Shown: positions 23,077-33,430 of the stretch, piece by piece | How positions within the stretch are numbered: the first letter of the stretch is position 1 | Layout: each line of letters starts with the position of its first letter | The notes under the pieces: generated by a model | The model's input: the letters and a program-made list of their open reading frames with translations, nothing else | Told to the model about the DNA's origin: nothing | The model's database searches: none | Position numbers and translations under genes: made by a program | NCBI GenBank assembly: GCA_030737875.1 | Contig: CM060922.1 | Span: forward strand, 317,169,456-317,233,455 | Reading direction: 5' to 3' | Source: Allium sativum | Taxonomy: Eukaryota; Streptophyta; Magnoliopsida; Asparagales; Amaryllidaceae | DNA length: 64,000 nt

Positions 23077-24711
23077 GGTCAATTATCTCTCATCAGACTT
23101 TTTGCAAAACCTATCCCCCAAACCCTCCCATTTTTAATCCCAAATTTCTCCAAAGTCGTTGCAAATTAAAACACGAAATCAAAGAAAAATTGAAGAACTT
23201 GCTGAGATCTAGATATTGAATGGTCATGATGGGATTTGTTGTAGCGAATGGCGAGATTTCTGCGCTCGAATGTCAGTTGTTTGAATGGGTTTTTAGGGCT
23301 AGGGGCGGCTTTGAGTTATACGAGATTGATGGTGGAGGTTGGTGGTGTATAACTCTTCGCCATGGTGCTCGAAGATGGTGGTTGGCTACTCGAGAAGGGT
23401 GTGCGGTGGAGATTTTAAATCGATGACGGGTTTGTTTTGAAAGGAAGAGAACGACGGGTTTTTGAGAAGACGAGGGAAACTTTATTGTAATTATTTCTTT
23501 AATTATTTAATTAATTATATAATCGTGTAATCAATGTATTAAAATTCGTATCTTTTTCATACGGGATCGGAATTGAATGATTTCAGTAGCGTTGTGATCG
23601 CAGCGACGAACTCTACAACTAGGGAATGACTAGACCAGATTTGAAGCTAATTTATTTTTGGGCTAAATTAAACGTCTTTTTAATTTATTTCAAAAATAAA
23701 AATCGTCAGTTAAAGAATGACTGAGTGGAAACCAATGTGAGAACTCCTTCTCACTGAAAATTAATTTATCATGTTATTGTATTTATGTATAAAAATATAT
23801 AGATTTCCCAGTGTAGATTTTTATCAGTTTTAATCATTATAACTTGTATATAGTGCTTGTTAGCTCACCTCCCTCATCCACAAACCATTGACGATTTAAT
23901 TAACTGCATTGTGTTCTGATTGTGATGCGGAAGTATTTAACATATTGAAAATAAAGTTAACATTAATGTGGTAGTTGAAATTAAATTATAAATATCCATT
24001 TATAATTTAAACAGTGAAAATTGGTTAATTAGAAAAATAATTCAAATCGAATTAGAACTGGTTAAATTTATTAACCAGCGATTACTTTAAGTAGACTGTT
24101 GTTATTTGAAAACCCCACACGAGTATTGGGATGATATTTGACATACACTAATCCCAATATTCAGTTGTATGTCAATCGATTGGTTGACAAACTATGATAA
24201 GAGTTATTTAATTATTTAATGCTTATACAGTTGTAAATTGCACTCTGGATTTGAATTGACCGTTTGATGATTATTTATCATTATGGTTGAATACACGTGA
24301 TGTATGAAATCCATATAACTGAAATTATATGGTAATTGATTGAGTCGCATTTGGATTCAGAATATGAACGAATATTTTAAAATAATACTTAGTGAAAAAT
24401 TAAAATATGATTTTGATGTCTGATATTGGATGGAAACGAAAATATTGAAATATATAAAGTCGAGTTAAGTATAGAAATGCCATTTTAACCCGAACGGGTT
24501 TATCAATCGATTTTATTCATTTGACAAGGAATATGAAAAAGAAATGGATTTTGAAATCTGATATTTGAAAATATTATCATTTTAAAATTATAATGCTATG
24601 GAATATTTAGTTTTGATTTAAAATTGAAAACAAGCTGAAATCGTTTTGAAAGGAATTTATAAACGAATTTATAAAATACGTTTTGAATGGAAATCGACGA
24701 AATATATATAA
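23077..24711 (+). mobile_element. Array C LTR1, second segment
   Basis: It continues LTR1 after the F insertion and runs parallel to 55017-56485 in LTR2. It holds a 68-codon frame (23220-23426) with an equal-length counterpart at 55152-55358. It ends in TATAA, the target duplication of element D. Confidence 0.85.
23220..23426 (+). other. Small frame shared by C LTR1 and LTR2 (68 codons)
   Basis: Both LTR copies (here and 55152-55358) keep an ATG-to-stop frame of 68 codons with the same start (MVM) and end (LNR). Inside, many differences change amino acids, and compensating one-base indels alter the last 14 codons. No known domain is seen. It may be a leader micro-ORF or simply retained by chance. 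Confidence 0.2.
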
Positions 24712-25808
24712 TGTAACACCCCACGTCCGTTAATGTCACTCACAAAGGGAATGCATTAAGTTTCGTGGAGCGTTATAAGTAAACAGAACAAAATATTACA
24801 AGACAGTTAAAGTGGTACTTAGAAAATTTTATAACTTTATTGCAATGGAAACAGAAATAAGTTTGGTTACATCTTCAAAACAATAAAACCAAGTACATAA
24901 TATCCGTCTTATATAAAAACCTTCAGAGAACAAAATTTTAAAGCCAAAATCCCTAATAGAAAATGCCATAAGCAGAATCAAAGCCCAGCAGTACACCTTT
25001 CAACCTCAAGCTGGAAGAAAGAGATATTTGAACTAACCTTGAGTATTTCCTCCCTAAAAACCTGGGGGGGGGGGGGGAATGGAAGAAATGAGGCAAAAAC
25101 AAACTAGGTCAGACATAAGTCTCGTGAGTTCAGTGAGTTTAACGATATAATCATTAAAGTACCAGGATAAGAACATAAACTGGAAAGTAAGAAATGACTG
25201 TACACAAGCATGCATGACAAGGTAGGCAGGATGAATAAGATAGATGTTAGTTGCGCTTCTAATCACTATAGGATGATTACTACACTTCACCAATGCTAAT
25301 TATATCGTACCGTTACTAGTTCCATACTGAAAGTTGATCCCCATCTTGTAATTGGTAGTCCTAAGGCATAACATCTAGTAGGAAGTATCTACCCAATACA
25401 ATCCTTACTTGCCCATACTAAATACTAGATGTCCCTACACTACCCTCTTATCGCTTAATCGATCAGCTCCCTAAACTGTATGTATTTATTACTTGTGTAA
25501 TTCGGCCCCGCTTGTTTGTAGATACCTGTGCTGGTCCCACTATAGGGTGTATCAATCCCTATGATAGCACCCCGACACAATTCAAGTTGCACAGTGTATA
25601 CTACTGATGCCCAATGCCTGCTTTTTCCACTCTGGAGCACGTGCATGCCCATACTCCGCCAGAACCTACACTGCTGCACCGCCCGCCGCTATTTTGACCG
25701 CTTATAATCATCCCAGTAATCGTGCCCCACTCTGCCTAGTTCAGGGTACCATGATACATCTATGTGGGTTACTACGGAAATGGGTCCCCGTTACTAGGGT
25801 TTCCTACT

Positions 25809-26068
25809 GGTTAAGTTTGTGGGCCTATATACCCAAATATTACCCACCTACACGAGATGTACTTAACCCTCTCACTGATTCAAGCATATTTATTTAACGG
25901 TTAAGTTCGTGAGCCTATATGTACTAATATTACCCACCAACACGATATGTACTTAACTCATCCCACTTATCAAGTCAATACGTATTATTGGTTAAGCTTT
26001 CCTTACCCCTATCCACTTTGTTCATGTAATATTGGTTAAGTTGTCATCTTACCCATGTTAACTTAACC
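25809..26068. other. GGTTAAGT/ACTTAACC hairpins in LTR D
   Basis: GGTTAAGT 25809-25816 with ACTTAACC 25861-25868; GGTTAAGT 25899-25906 with ACTTAAC 25951-25957; GGTTAAGTT 26034-26042 with AACTTAACC 26060-26068. These are the same arms as in LTR F, with different loops. Confidence 0.75.
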
Positions 26069-26147
26069 CCACCCACCTAACTCGTTTTAGGTATCATATT
26101 CATCTTTGATCAGCATTAATTAGTTATTAATGCATAGACCTCTCACA

Positions 26148-26220
26148 TTAAGTCGATTGCTTTTGGCCACTGGATGTGGCGGGCGGTTCTGGGCAGACTT
26201 CTGCCACAAGCCAGACTTAA
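26148..26220. other. Covarying stem-loop module a, left LTR of D
   Basis: Outer arms TTAAGTC (26148-26154) and GACTTAA (26214-26220). Inner arms GCTTTTGGC (26159-26167) and GCCACAAGC (26203-26211) have one mismatch; the right LTR reads GCTTGTGGC and GTCACAAGC (34863-34871, 34907-34915). Confidence 0.75.
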
Positions 26221-26265
26221 CCTCGTGTATAAGCATATTTTAGTTATGCCTACGACCTCTCACAC

Positions 26266-26336
26266 TAGACTGACCGTTTGCGGTTGCTGGTTAGGCCGAT
26301 TGGTTCCGGGCAGGCTTCCACCGCAAACGAAGTCTA
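26266..26336. other. Covarying stem-loop module b, left LTR of D
   Basis: Outer arms TAGACT (26266-26271) and AGTCTA (26331-26336); inner arms GTTTGCGGT (26276-26284) and ACCGCAAAC (26320-26328), perfect over 9 bp. The loop has CTGGTTAGGCCG and GGTTCCGGGCAG. The right LTR copy is at 34969-35041. Confidence 0.8.
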
Positions 26337-26799
26337 ATCTCGTGTCTCAGCATGCTTATCTTAGTCCATTTATTCAATTGCAGTTTATGCCAATTTCAGG
26401 TTAATTATGTTAATTACCCAAAAATTCCCAATTTCATGTCATGCCCTAAATTTGGTGTTTATCATGCTCAAACCATTTAACTCACAAATTATGCTAAATC
26501 TAACATTTCTCATGTCCAAATCAACCCAACATATATTATGCCAATTGCATATCATACAATGTTTTCCCCAAACTTTTCCCCAACATTTCTACGTCGTTCG
26601 TGCGTATAATTCACATAACATGTTAGGCTCGCAATTAGCCTAACTCATAAGAAAAAGGAAAAGCAAGAGACATATGACATCCAAACTGACATAAGACAAT
26701 ATAGATCTAATCAAGCATGTATAACATAAACTTGACATGGAACACATAAATCTAATTACGCAGACAAGCATGAACTATCATATGAGATAGATCCAAATG

Positions 26800-27150
26800 A
26801 ATACAACTTGCATATAAACTTGCATGGATTACAATTTGCATATAAACTTGCATAAATCATAACTTGCATATAAACTTGCATAAATCATAACTAGCATAAA
26901 TCATAGCTTGCATCATAATTTGCATAAATCATAACTTGTATCATAACTTGCATAAATCATAACTTGCATAAATCATAACTTGCATAAATCATAATTTGCA
27001 TAAATCATAAATTGCGTCATAACTTGCATAAATCATAACATGCATAAATCATAACTTGCATAAATCTTAACTTGCATAAATCATAACTTACATAAATCAA
27101 AACTTGCACAAATCATAACTTGCGTCATAACTTGCATAAATCTAAAGTTG
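26800..27150. repeat. 16-bp minisatellite in left LTR of D
   Basis: Repeats of ATAACTTGCATAAATC with a few variants. The same array in the right LTR (about 35505-35745) is shorter, so copy number has changed since insertion. Confidence 0.9.
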
Positions 27151-27908
27151 CATAGAAAATAAACTTGTGTAGATCTAAACATTAAAGCATGAACTTGCAT
27201 AGATCTGAACATATAAAATATGATCTTACATATATGAACATGACTTGCATATAATCTTTCATAACTTGCATAGATCGAGCAAACTTGCATGCATAACTTG
27301 CATATGTAATTAGGCGTATGAATTAACAAAGAACATAACTTGCATATAATAAATCAAATCAAGCACAAATCAAAACATTGCTTGCAAAGACATAAACTTT
27401 ATATGATTTACAAACATTTTCATATAGTCAAATTCATAACTCATCACAATTACGTTTAAATAATTATCGTGTGAAAGCAACTGCACTCACTGAAAACGGA
27501 TCTTGAATTCTGAGATCTGATTTCTGAATTTGTTAAGCTTAACCCTTGATGTAGACTATGATCTCTATCTTTTATCTTTTTATCTTTAATATTGAATTTG
27601 ATTAGTTAAGGTGGAGCCTAGATTAGTTTTGGATGCAGCAGCATGGTAGCTCAAGAATGAATTTAGTTTAGCTTAAGGTTTAGGTTAGATGTGATTATAT
27701 AGATGTCTAGGATTATTTAGAGCCTTTAGATCAACCTAGGATCCATCCAAACCATCCAAATCATCATGACACAAAGACACATTACCAGACCAATCAAATA
27801 AAGCCACATCAGCCGTAATACAAGAAAAATCGTCATCCAACCAACCAGAAAAAGCGACGTCCAAAAAAACAATCCTTGACCAACAAAAATGCGCTGCATG
27901 TGCCACAT

Positions 27909-27935
27909 GAAGCCATTATTATTCATTCAGTTATC
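27909..27935 (-). repeat. Inverted LTR scrap at the copia 5' end
   Basis: These 27 bases are the exact reverse complement of 30674-30700 inside the copia LTR. They join directly to coding sequence for the C-terminal part of integrase. Confidence 0.9.
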
Positions 27936-30282
27936 AAAGAAGGTTGGGAATTTACGTGGGATTTGACTCACCTTCGATAATTCGTTATCTTGAACCTCTT
28001 ACGAGTGATGCATTTACTGCAAGATTTGCAGATTGCAAATTTGATGAGTCAAATTTCCCGCCGTTAGGGGGAGAAAAGACCGTTCCAGTAGAACGGCGTG
28101 AAATTTCATGGAATAATCCCTCTATGTTACATTTGGATCCACGTACCAAACAATGTCAATACGAGGTACAAAGAATTTTGCATATTCAAAATATTGCAAA
28201 TCAAATGCCAGATGCATTTAATGATGCTGCAAAAATAACTAAATCTCACATTCCAGCAGCAAATACACCAGCTAGAATTGAAATCCCCGAAGGACCAATA
28301 GCAGCAAATGAATCTAAAGCTAGACAAAAACGTGGAAGACCGATAGGTTCAAAAGACTTGGCGCCTAGAAAAAGAAAGTCTAATGAAAAATCATCAATTA
28401 GCAAACCTCCCGAAAGGTTATAAATGATCCAAAGGATAACTCAAAAGAAAATCCCAATTCTCCTAAAATCAGTGAAGGAACTATTATCCTAGAAGAAATA
28501 ATAGAAGCTTCCGAAAATAAAACGGTACCTAATAATAATGAGATCTCAATGTTTTATACGAATTTTGGAGAAATATGGGATCGAAGTAAAATAACAATTG
28601 ATGATGTATTCTTATTCGCAGTAGCTACTGAAATAACTGAAAGTCATGACTATAATGAGGATAATGATAATGAACCAACTAGCATAAATGAATGTCGGAA
28701 AAGACAAGATTGGCCAAAGTGGAAAGATACTATTCAGGTTGAGTTAGATTCACTCCAAAAACATGGTGTATTTGGACTAATAGAGAAAACACCAGAAGGT
28801 GTTAAACCAGTCGGTTACAAATGGGTATTCGTTAGAAAACGAAATGATAAAAATGAAGTTGTGAGATACAAGGCAAGGCTTGTTGCACAAGGTTTCCTGC
28901 AGAGACCAGGTTTTGACTTCAAAGAAACGTACTCTCCCGTTATGGATGTTATAACATTTAGATATTTAATAAGCCTTGTAGTTTCTGAGAAGCTTGATAT
29001 AAGATTGACAGATGTTGTGACAGCTTACCTATACGGTGAATTGGATACTGATATTTACATGAAAATCCCAGACGGATATAAATTGCCTGAAGCAAAATCA
29101 AAATCAATGTATTCATTAAAATTGAGACGATCACTATACGGTTTGAAACAATCTGGAAGAATGTGGTATAATCGTCTTAGTGAATATTTAGTAAAAGCTG
29201 GGTACAAAAACAATCTCATTTGTCCATGTGTCTTTATAAAGAAATCGGTAAAGGGATTTGCTATCTTAGCGGTATATGTTGATGATATAAATTTGATTGG
29301 AACTCCAGAAGAGATCAATGAAACAATAGATTACCTAAAACGGGAATTTGAAATGAAAGATCTTGGCAAAACCAAATACTGCCTTGGTCTACAGATTGAG
29401 CACAGTAAAAATGGCATATTAATCCATCAATCAAATTACATCGAGAAAATCCTGAAGCGTTTTCAAATGAATAAAGCATATCCACTTAGTACACCTATGG
29501 TTGTCAGATCACTAGATATTAAAAAGGACCCTTACCGACCAAAAGAAGATGATGAAAATGTACTTGGTCCAGAAGTACCATATCTCAGTGCAATTGGTGC
29601 ATTTTTATATTTAGCCCAATGCACGAGACCAGATATTGCATTTTCAGTCAATCTTCTAGCAAGATATAGTTCTGCACCAACTAAAAGACACTGGAATGGC
29701 ATAAAACATATCATGAGATATCTGCGAGGAACCACAGATTTGGGCTTATTTTATTCTAACACGGGCAATAATCCGATTCTAGTTGGTTATGCTGATGCAG
29801 GTTACCTTTCTGATCCACATAAAGCAAGATCACAAACTGGATATGTGTTCACAAACAGCAATGCAGCTATTTCATGGAGATCTAAAAAGCAAACATTGAT
29901 AGCAACATCATCCAATCATTCTGAAATACTAGCACTACATGAAGCAAGCCGAGAATGTATTTGGTTAAGATCATTAATCGAACATATTCGAAACACATGT
30001 CAACTTCCCTCAACTACAGAGAGATCAACCATCATTTATGAAGACAATGCCGCATGCATAGCCCAGATTCAAGCAGGATATATCAAGGGTGATAGGACGA
30101 AGCACATTTCTCCCAAATTCTTCTTCACACATGAACTTCAAAAAGACAATAAGATAGAAGTGAAGCAAATTCAATCTCAAGAAAATCCAGTAGATTTATT
30201 CACCAAAGCACTTCCAAAGTCAACATTTCAGAAGATGGTTTATAAAATTGGTATGCATCGTTTATATCACCAAACTATTTGA
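27935..30282 (+). pseudogene. pol: Copia pol: integrase end, reverse transcriptase, RNase H
   Basis: The first part (to 28423, about 160 codons) starts at QRRLGIYVGF and contains DSPSIIRYLEP and FTARFADC, the integrase-to-RT linker of plant copia polyproteins. A frameshift near 28420 moves coding to the frame used by the second part (28549-30282, 577 codons from the first Met). That part has a complete RT (GYKWVFVRK, ARLVAQGF, DVVTAYLYGELD, YVDD at residues 243-246, SLYGLKQS) and RNase H (YADAGY near 414, SQTGYVF near 428, HSEILAL near 457, KHISPKFFF near 518), ending with the usual DLFTKALP. Between the two parts the shifted frame reads on without a stop, so one indel accounts for the break. 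No upstream domains remain. Confidence 0.93.
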
Positions 30283-30550
30283 ATAATGCGTTATGAATCA
30301 GGGGGAGCATATATAATGCTATAGTGTACTCTTTTCCTTCACTAATATTTTTTCCACTGGGTTTTTGTTAGTAAGGTTTTTAACGAGGCACTATTTTGAT
30401 CCAGAAGTATCAACCCTCATTGGAACATTGTCAATATGTTACCTAGAGATGAAAATTGTACTCTTTTCCTTGTTTATGATTTTTCCCACAGGGTTTTTCG
30501 TAAAAAGGTTTTTAATGAGGCAATCAATCTTATCATCTTTGCATACGCAT

Positions 30551-30563
30551 ATTCAAGGGGGAG
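30551..30563 (+). other. Polypurine tract of the copia element
   Basis: TTCAAGGGGGAG lies directly before the LTR start TGTTG. A second PPT-like AGGGGGAGC lies just after the pol stop (30300-30308), as in many plant copia elements. Confidence 0.85.
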
Positions 30564-30740
30564 TGTTGTAATATATATATGTTTTAAGGGTGAATACGCT
30601 TAATGCAAGGGACACTATTGTAATTGATGAGACATGTAAAGCCTATAAATAGAGAGCCAGTGTATGTAATAAAGATAACTGAATGAATAATAATGGCTTC
30701 TCTCTCTCATTTCTGGTGTTCTTCTTTTTTTTTTACAACA
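30564..30740 (+). repeat. Copia 3' LTR (177 bp)
   Basis: It begins TGTTGTAATATATATATG and ends TTTTTTACAACA, giving TGTTG/CAACA inverted termini. It contains a TATA box (CCTATAAATAG, about 30642-30652). Confidence 0.9.
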
Positions 30741-30754
30741 ATATTATATTTTTT

Positions 30755-30931
30755 TCTTTTTAGCTATCTTCCCAATTAACCATTTTCACACTAAACCACT
30801 TTTTGAACTGCGTTCACACTAAAGCCACTTTTTAGCCATTCCCCTAAAACAAAAATATGGCGCTGGCGAGGATCGAACCCTATACCTCTTGTATGCAAGT
30901 CACAAATTCTAACCAAATGAGCTACTAAGTC
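30755..30931 (-). mobile_element. SINE-like segment with tRNA-derived head (left LTR of D)
   Basis: On the minus strand GACTTAGTAGCTCATTTGG begins a tRNA-like head with an A box (TAGCTCATTTGG, 30924-30913) and a B box (GGTTCGATCC, 30879-30870), an anticodon-arm-like ACTTGCATACAAG, and then about 100 bases of unrelated body towards an AT-rich tail. The acceptor stem does not pair, so it is not a working tRNA. The loop resembles tRNA-Ala(TGC). The same segment lies in the other D LTR at about 36550-36724. Confidence 0.55.
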
Positions 30932-31261
30932 TTTTGCTTACCAACCTTAGAACAATGCTAAACATTATTCTTTTCTCATTCCTCTTTTTCATGTTTTGCC
31001 GCAATATGTAATTTAAAGATATCTTCTTCATTTTAAATCGGTTTTCTGCAAACCATAGGTCTAAATTGATCAGAAAATCGTCACGAACGCAATGACGCTA
31101 ATTTCATGACCAAATTCCTGAAGCTCTTTTAAAAAAATTCATTTCACTGCATGAAATATTTATTGTCATTATCTAATTTTTCTCTTAAATTTATCTATGT
31201 ATATAATACATATACATATTTCCACATTTTTAATTTCAATAAAAATGTGGGGTGTTACATT

Positions 31262-31275
31262 CACCCCTACTTGAA
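31262..31275 (-). other. Polypurine tract of element D (decayed)
   Basis: The reverse complement reads TTCAAGTAGGGGTGAA next to the LTR start, with TTTCGGGGATGAAAT upstream as in F. Confidence 0.7.
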
Positions 31276-31861
31276 GGATTTCATCCCCGAAATCTCTGAG
31301 TTAAGAAGAATGTATCCTACCATCCAATCATCAATCTACTCATCCATCATCCACAAACATCCATTGTCCTTAAAAGATTTCTAATGCTTTTCATGAACAT
31401 ATGCTTAGTGTGTGTATATGTTCTTACTATAATGCAAAATCAGGCGGTCTACTGACTCAGTCGACCTCCTTAATGCAATTCATGATAGTGTCATGCGCCC
31501 ATTATGTATGCAAAAAAATCCTAATGATACATATCATTTTTACATGCGTGCACAATCATTCATTCAAATGCAACATCCATATGATAACACATTCAATATA
31601 CATCCATCAAATTAATTATGCACACTTATTCATATGCAATATGAAAGTGATTAAGCCGATCTAGTGCTTAATATGTGTGTAAATGCATCCACGAGCAACC
31701 ACTAGCAAACACTTGCATCCACTTGCATCCACCAAACATAACATGTCTCAAACACATGTTTACAACCATGTGATTTTCCTATCTAAAGATCGAAGATGTA
31801 ATCGAGAGGACATACTGAATGATAGAACAAGTATAAACAAAGCGATAGAAAAAAAGAGAAG
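31276..31861 (-). other. 3' untranslated stretch of element D
   Basis: It is parallel to 15015-15585 of element F, with shared words such as CACTTGCATCCACTTGCA-like runs and ATCAGGCGGT. It has no coding content. Confidence 0.65.
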
Positions 31862-33262
31862 TTAAGAACATACCCTCCAAAAGGAAAGGGTATAGCGTAT
31901 GCATCTTGCCTTCCGTCTCCCAAGTTGCGTCTCCTTGATCATCTCCCCATTGGACTTTAACCACTTGACCACTCGGTTGCGTAACTTCTTGACCTCCGAT
32001 CCAAGGATGCATGTAGGTGCTTGTCTAATCGTGGCATCTTGCTCCACTTCCACTTCCCTAAGCATGCTTGGCTCCACTACTTCTGCGGTATCATGTAAAC
32101 GCTTCAAGGATTGTCTTCCTCAAGCTCTCTTCTTATGAACCCTTCCTCAAGTAGCTCCCCTACTTGCTTACTGAGTTCCCTCCTCTCTCTCGTAGCCATG
32201 TGGCGCATTGGTAATGCAACTATCTTTGCATTATATACTAAGTATATACGGAGGTATATCTCGCGCCTCGGGGTAAACGCCGAACCTCATCAAAGACGTC
32301 ACCATACTCACGGACTACATGAAAAATTTCCAAATCATCGATGAATACGTCAAGAGATTCTAGGTAGCTAAGCATCAATAAACCCCTAGGGTCACAGGAA
32401 ATATCAAGAGTCTTTTCACAACGAGTCAACAGTCTAACTACCCTCTTTTCACAGTCTAGGATGGCACCATGCCTGGCTAGCCAATCCATTCCTAGAATCA
32501 AGCTATAGCCCGTGAAACCAAGAACGAAGGCGTTGCATTCAAGCCCAACGCCCAAGATATACACTCTCAAATCCTGACAAACCGCCGAACCCCCAATAGG
32601 ATTTGAGACTACAATGGGATCCATAGTTAGACTAGTATTTAGTTGCAGTGTTTCTTCTATCGAAGTAGATACAAACGAGTGCGAAGCACAAAAGTCGAAA
32701 AGAGTTCTAGGAAAAAGAAATCAAATCTTCAACCGAAACTTCCTATCTCTTTCCGATATACTAACCACGAGAACACAACCCGCCCTTCCGAAGATCATGT
32801 GCTTTGTTCTTACCCTTGCCCTTGCCTCTTTGGACAATCCTGATAAGATGTCTTGTCTCTCGTAATGATAACAACTAGTCTTCTTCTTCTTTCTAACGTC
32901 TTTCTTTAAGTGACCAGGTATTTCACAATTTTGGTACTTCCTTTTTATCTTAGCCCTTGTTATCCTTACCGCCTTTCTTTGGATCCACTTTCTTATCCTG
33001 TGTCATATCCATGTCTCCTCTGCACATTCTCCATTCGTGACCTCCCACCAAAATGAACCTTCATCCTTCATTAACCAAGCAGCTGGTTGAACCTACCTCC
33101 CATCGCCTATTTCGAAGGTACCAACAAGTCCTCCACTTCATTGAGCCAACTTCTAGCCTCAACAAACGTCTCAGTCCCAAGAAGCGGTTTTCCACCCATC
33201 GCACGGAAGTCCTTACACATCTTAGAAAAAGCATTTATACGCGGAGGAAGAGATTCAAAAGA
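31862..33262 (-). pseudogene. gag-pol: Remnant gag-pol of element D with RT/RNase H/integrase core deleted
   Basis: From right to left on the minus strand: a gag piece (about 33262-33110; KMCKDFRAMGGKP, GTETFVEARSWLN) matching F's gag; a corrupted zinc-knuckle region (about 32990-32790); a protease end (32624-32238; [20 protein letters not shown]) running into the RT linker (VVREYGDVFDEV); a scrap of the RT N-terminus (near 32210-32120; ELSKQVGELLEEGFIRR); then a direct jump to the integrase tail (LHDTAEVVEPS, 32107) and chromodomain (VKVQWG, DATWETE, about 31950-31890). The RT catalytic core, RNase H and integrase catalytic domain are deleted, and there are frameshifts and stops. It has no function of its own and is best read as a decayed sister of F. 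Confidence 0.88.
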
Positions 33263-33416
33263 TAAAGAGGAAGGAACTCGAAACAAAGAATCGGAAGAAA
33301 GATATATGGCTTTTAGGGATTATGTTTTTCAGAATAAACTTTCCTTTTGAAAATACTTCCTTTTAAAACCTTTTTGAAAATATTTTTCAAAAAGGTTTAA
33401 CTAATCTAGTAACCTT

Positions 33417-33430
33417 CAGCTTTGATACAA
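33417..33430 (-). other. Primer binding site of element D (decayed)
   Basis: TTGTATCAAAGCT on the minus strand is a mutated form of TGGTATCAGAGC at the right position beside the 5' LTR. Confidence 0.75.

Larger units (their letters stand above)
27909..30740 (+). mobile_element. 5'-truncated, rearranged Ty1/copia insertion in LTR D
   Basis: It runs from a 27-base inverted scrap of its own LTR, through the end of integrase, RT and RNase H, to a complete 3' LTR (30564-30740). The 5' LTR, gag, protease and most of integrase are missing. The right LTR of D shows the empty site: there GCCACATGA continues into TGCGTACACGTC and (AT)n, while here it jumps into the insert. A few target bases are lost and no target-site duplication is visible. 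Confidence 0.85.
24712..31259 (-). repeat. Element D, 3' LTR (left copy, interrupted by copia)
   Basis: It matches 33433-37086 apart from the copia insert (27909-30740) and a longer 16-bp repeat array. It contains a poly-G tract (25065-25078), GGTTAAGT hairpins (25809-26068), two covarying stem-loop modules (26148-26220 and 26266-26336) and the SINE-like segment (about 30755-30931). There are no real genes outside the copia insert. Confidence 0.9.

Noticed and set aside
26800..27150. CRISPR-like appearance of regularly spaced short repeats
   Set aside because: The 16-bp units are contiguous with no unique spacers, and the window is a plant genome; it is a minisatellite.
30857..30931. Functional tRNA gene
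   Set aside because: Box A and B are present but the acceptor stem does not pair and the segment is repeated within LTRs; a SINE-like head fits better.
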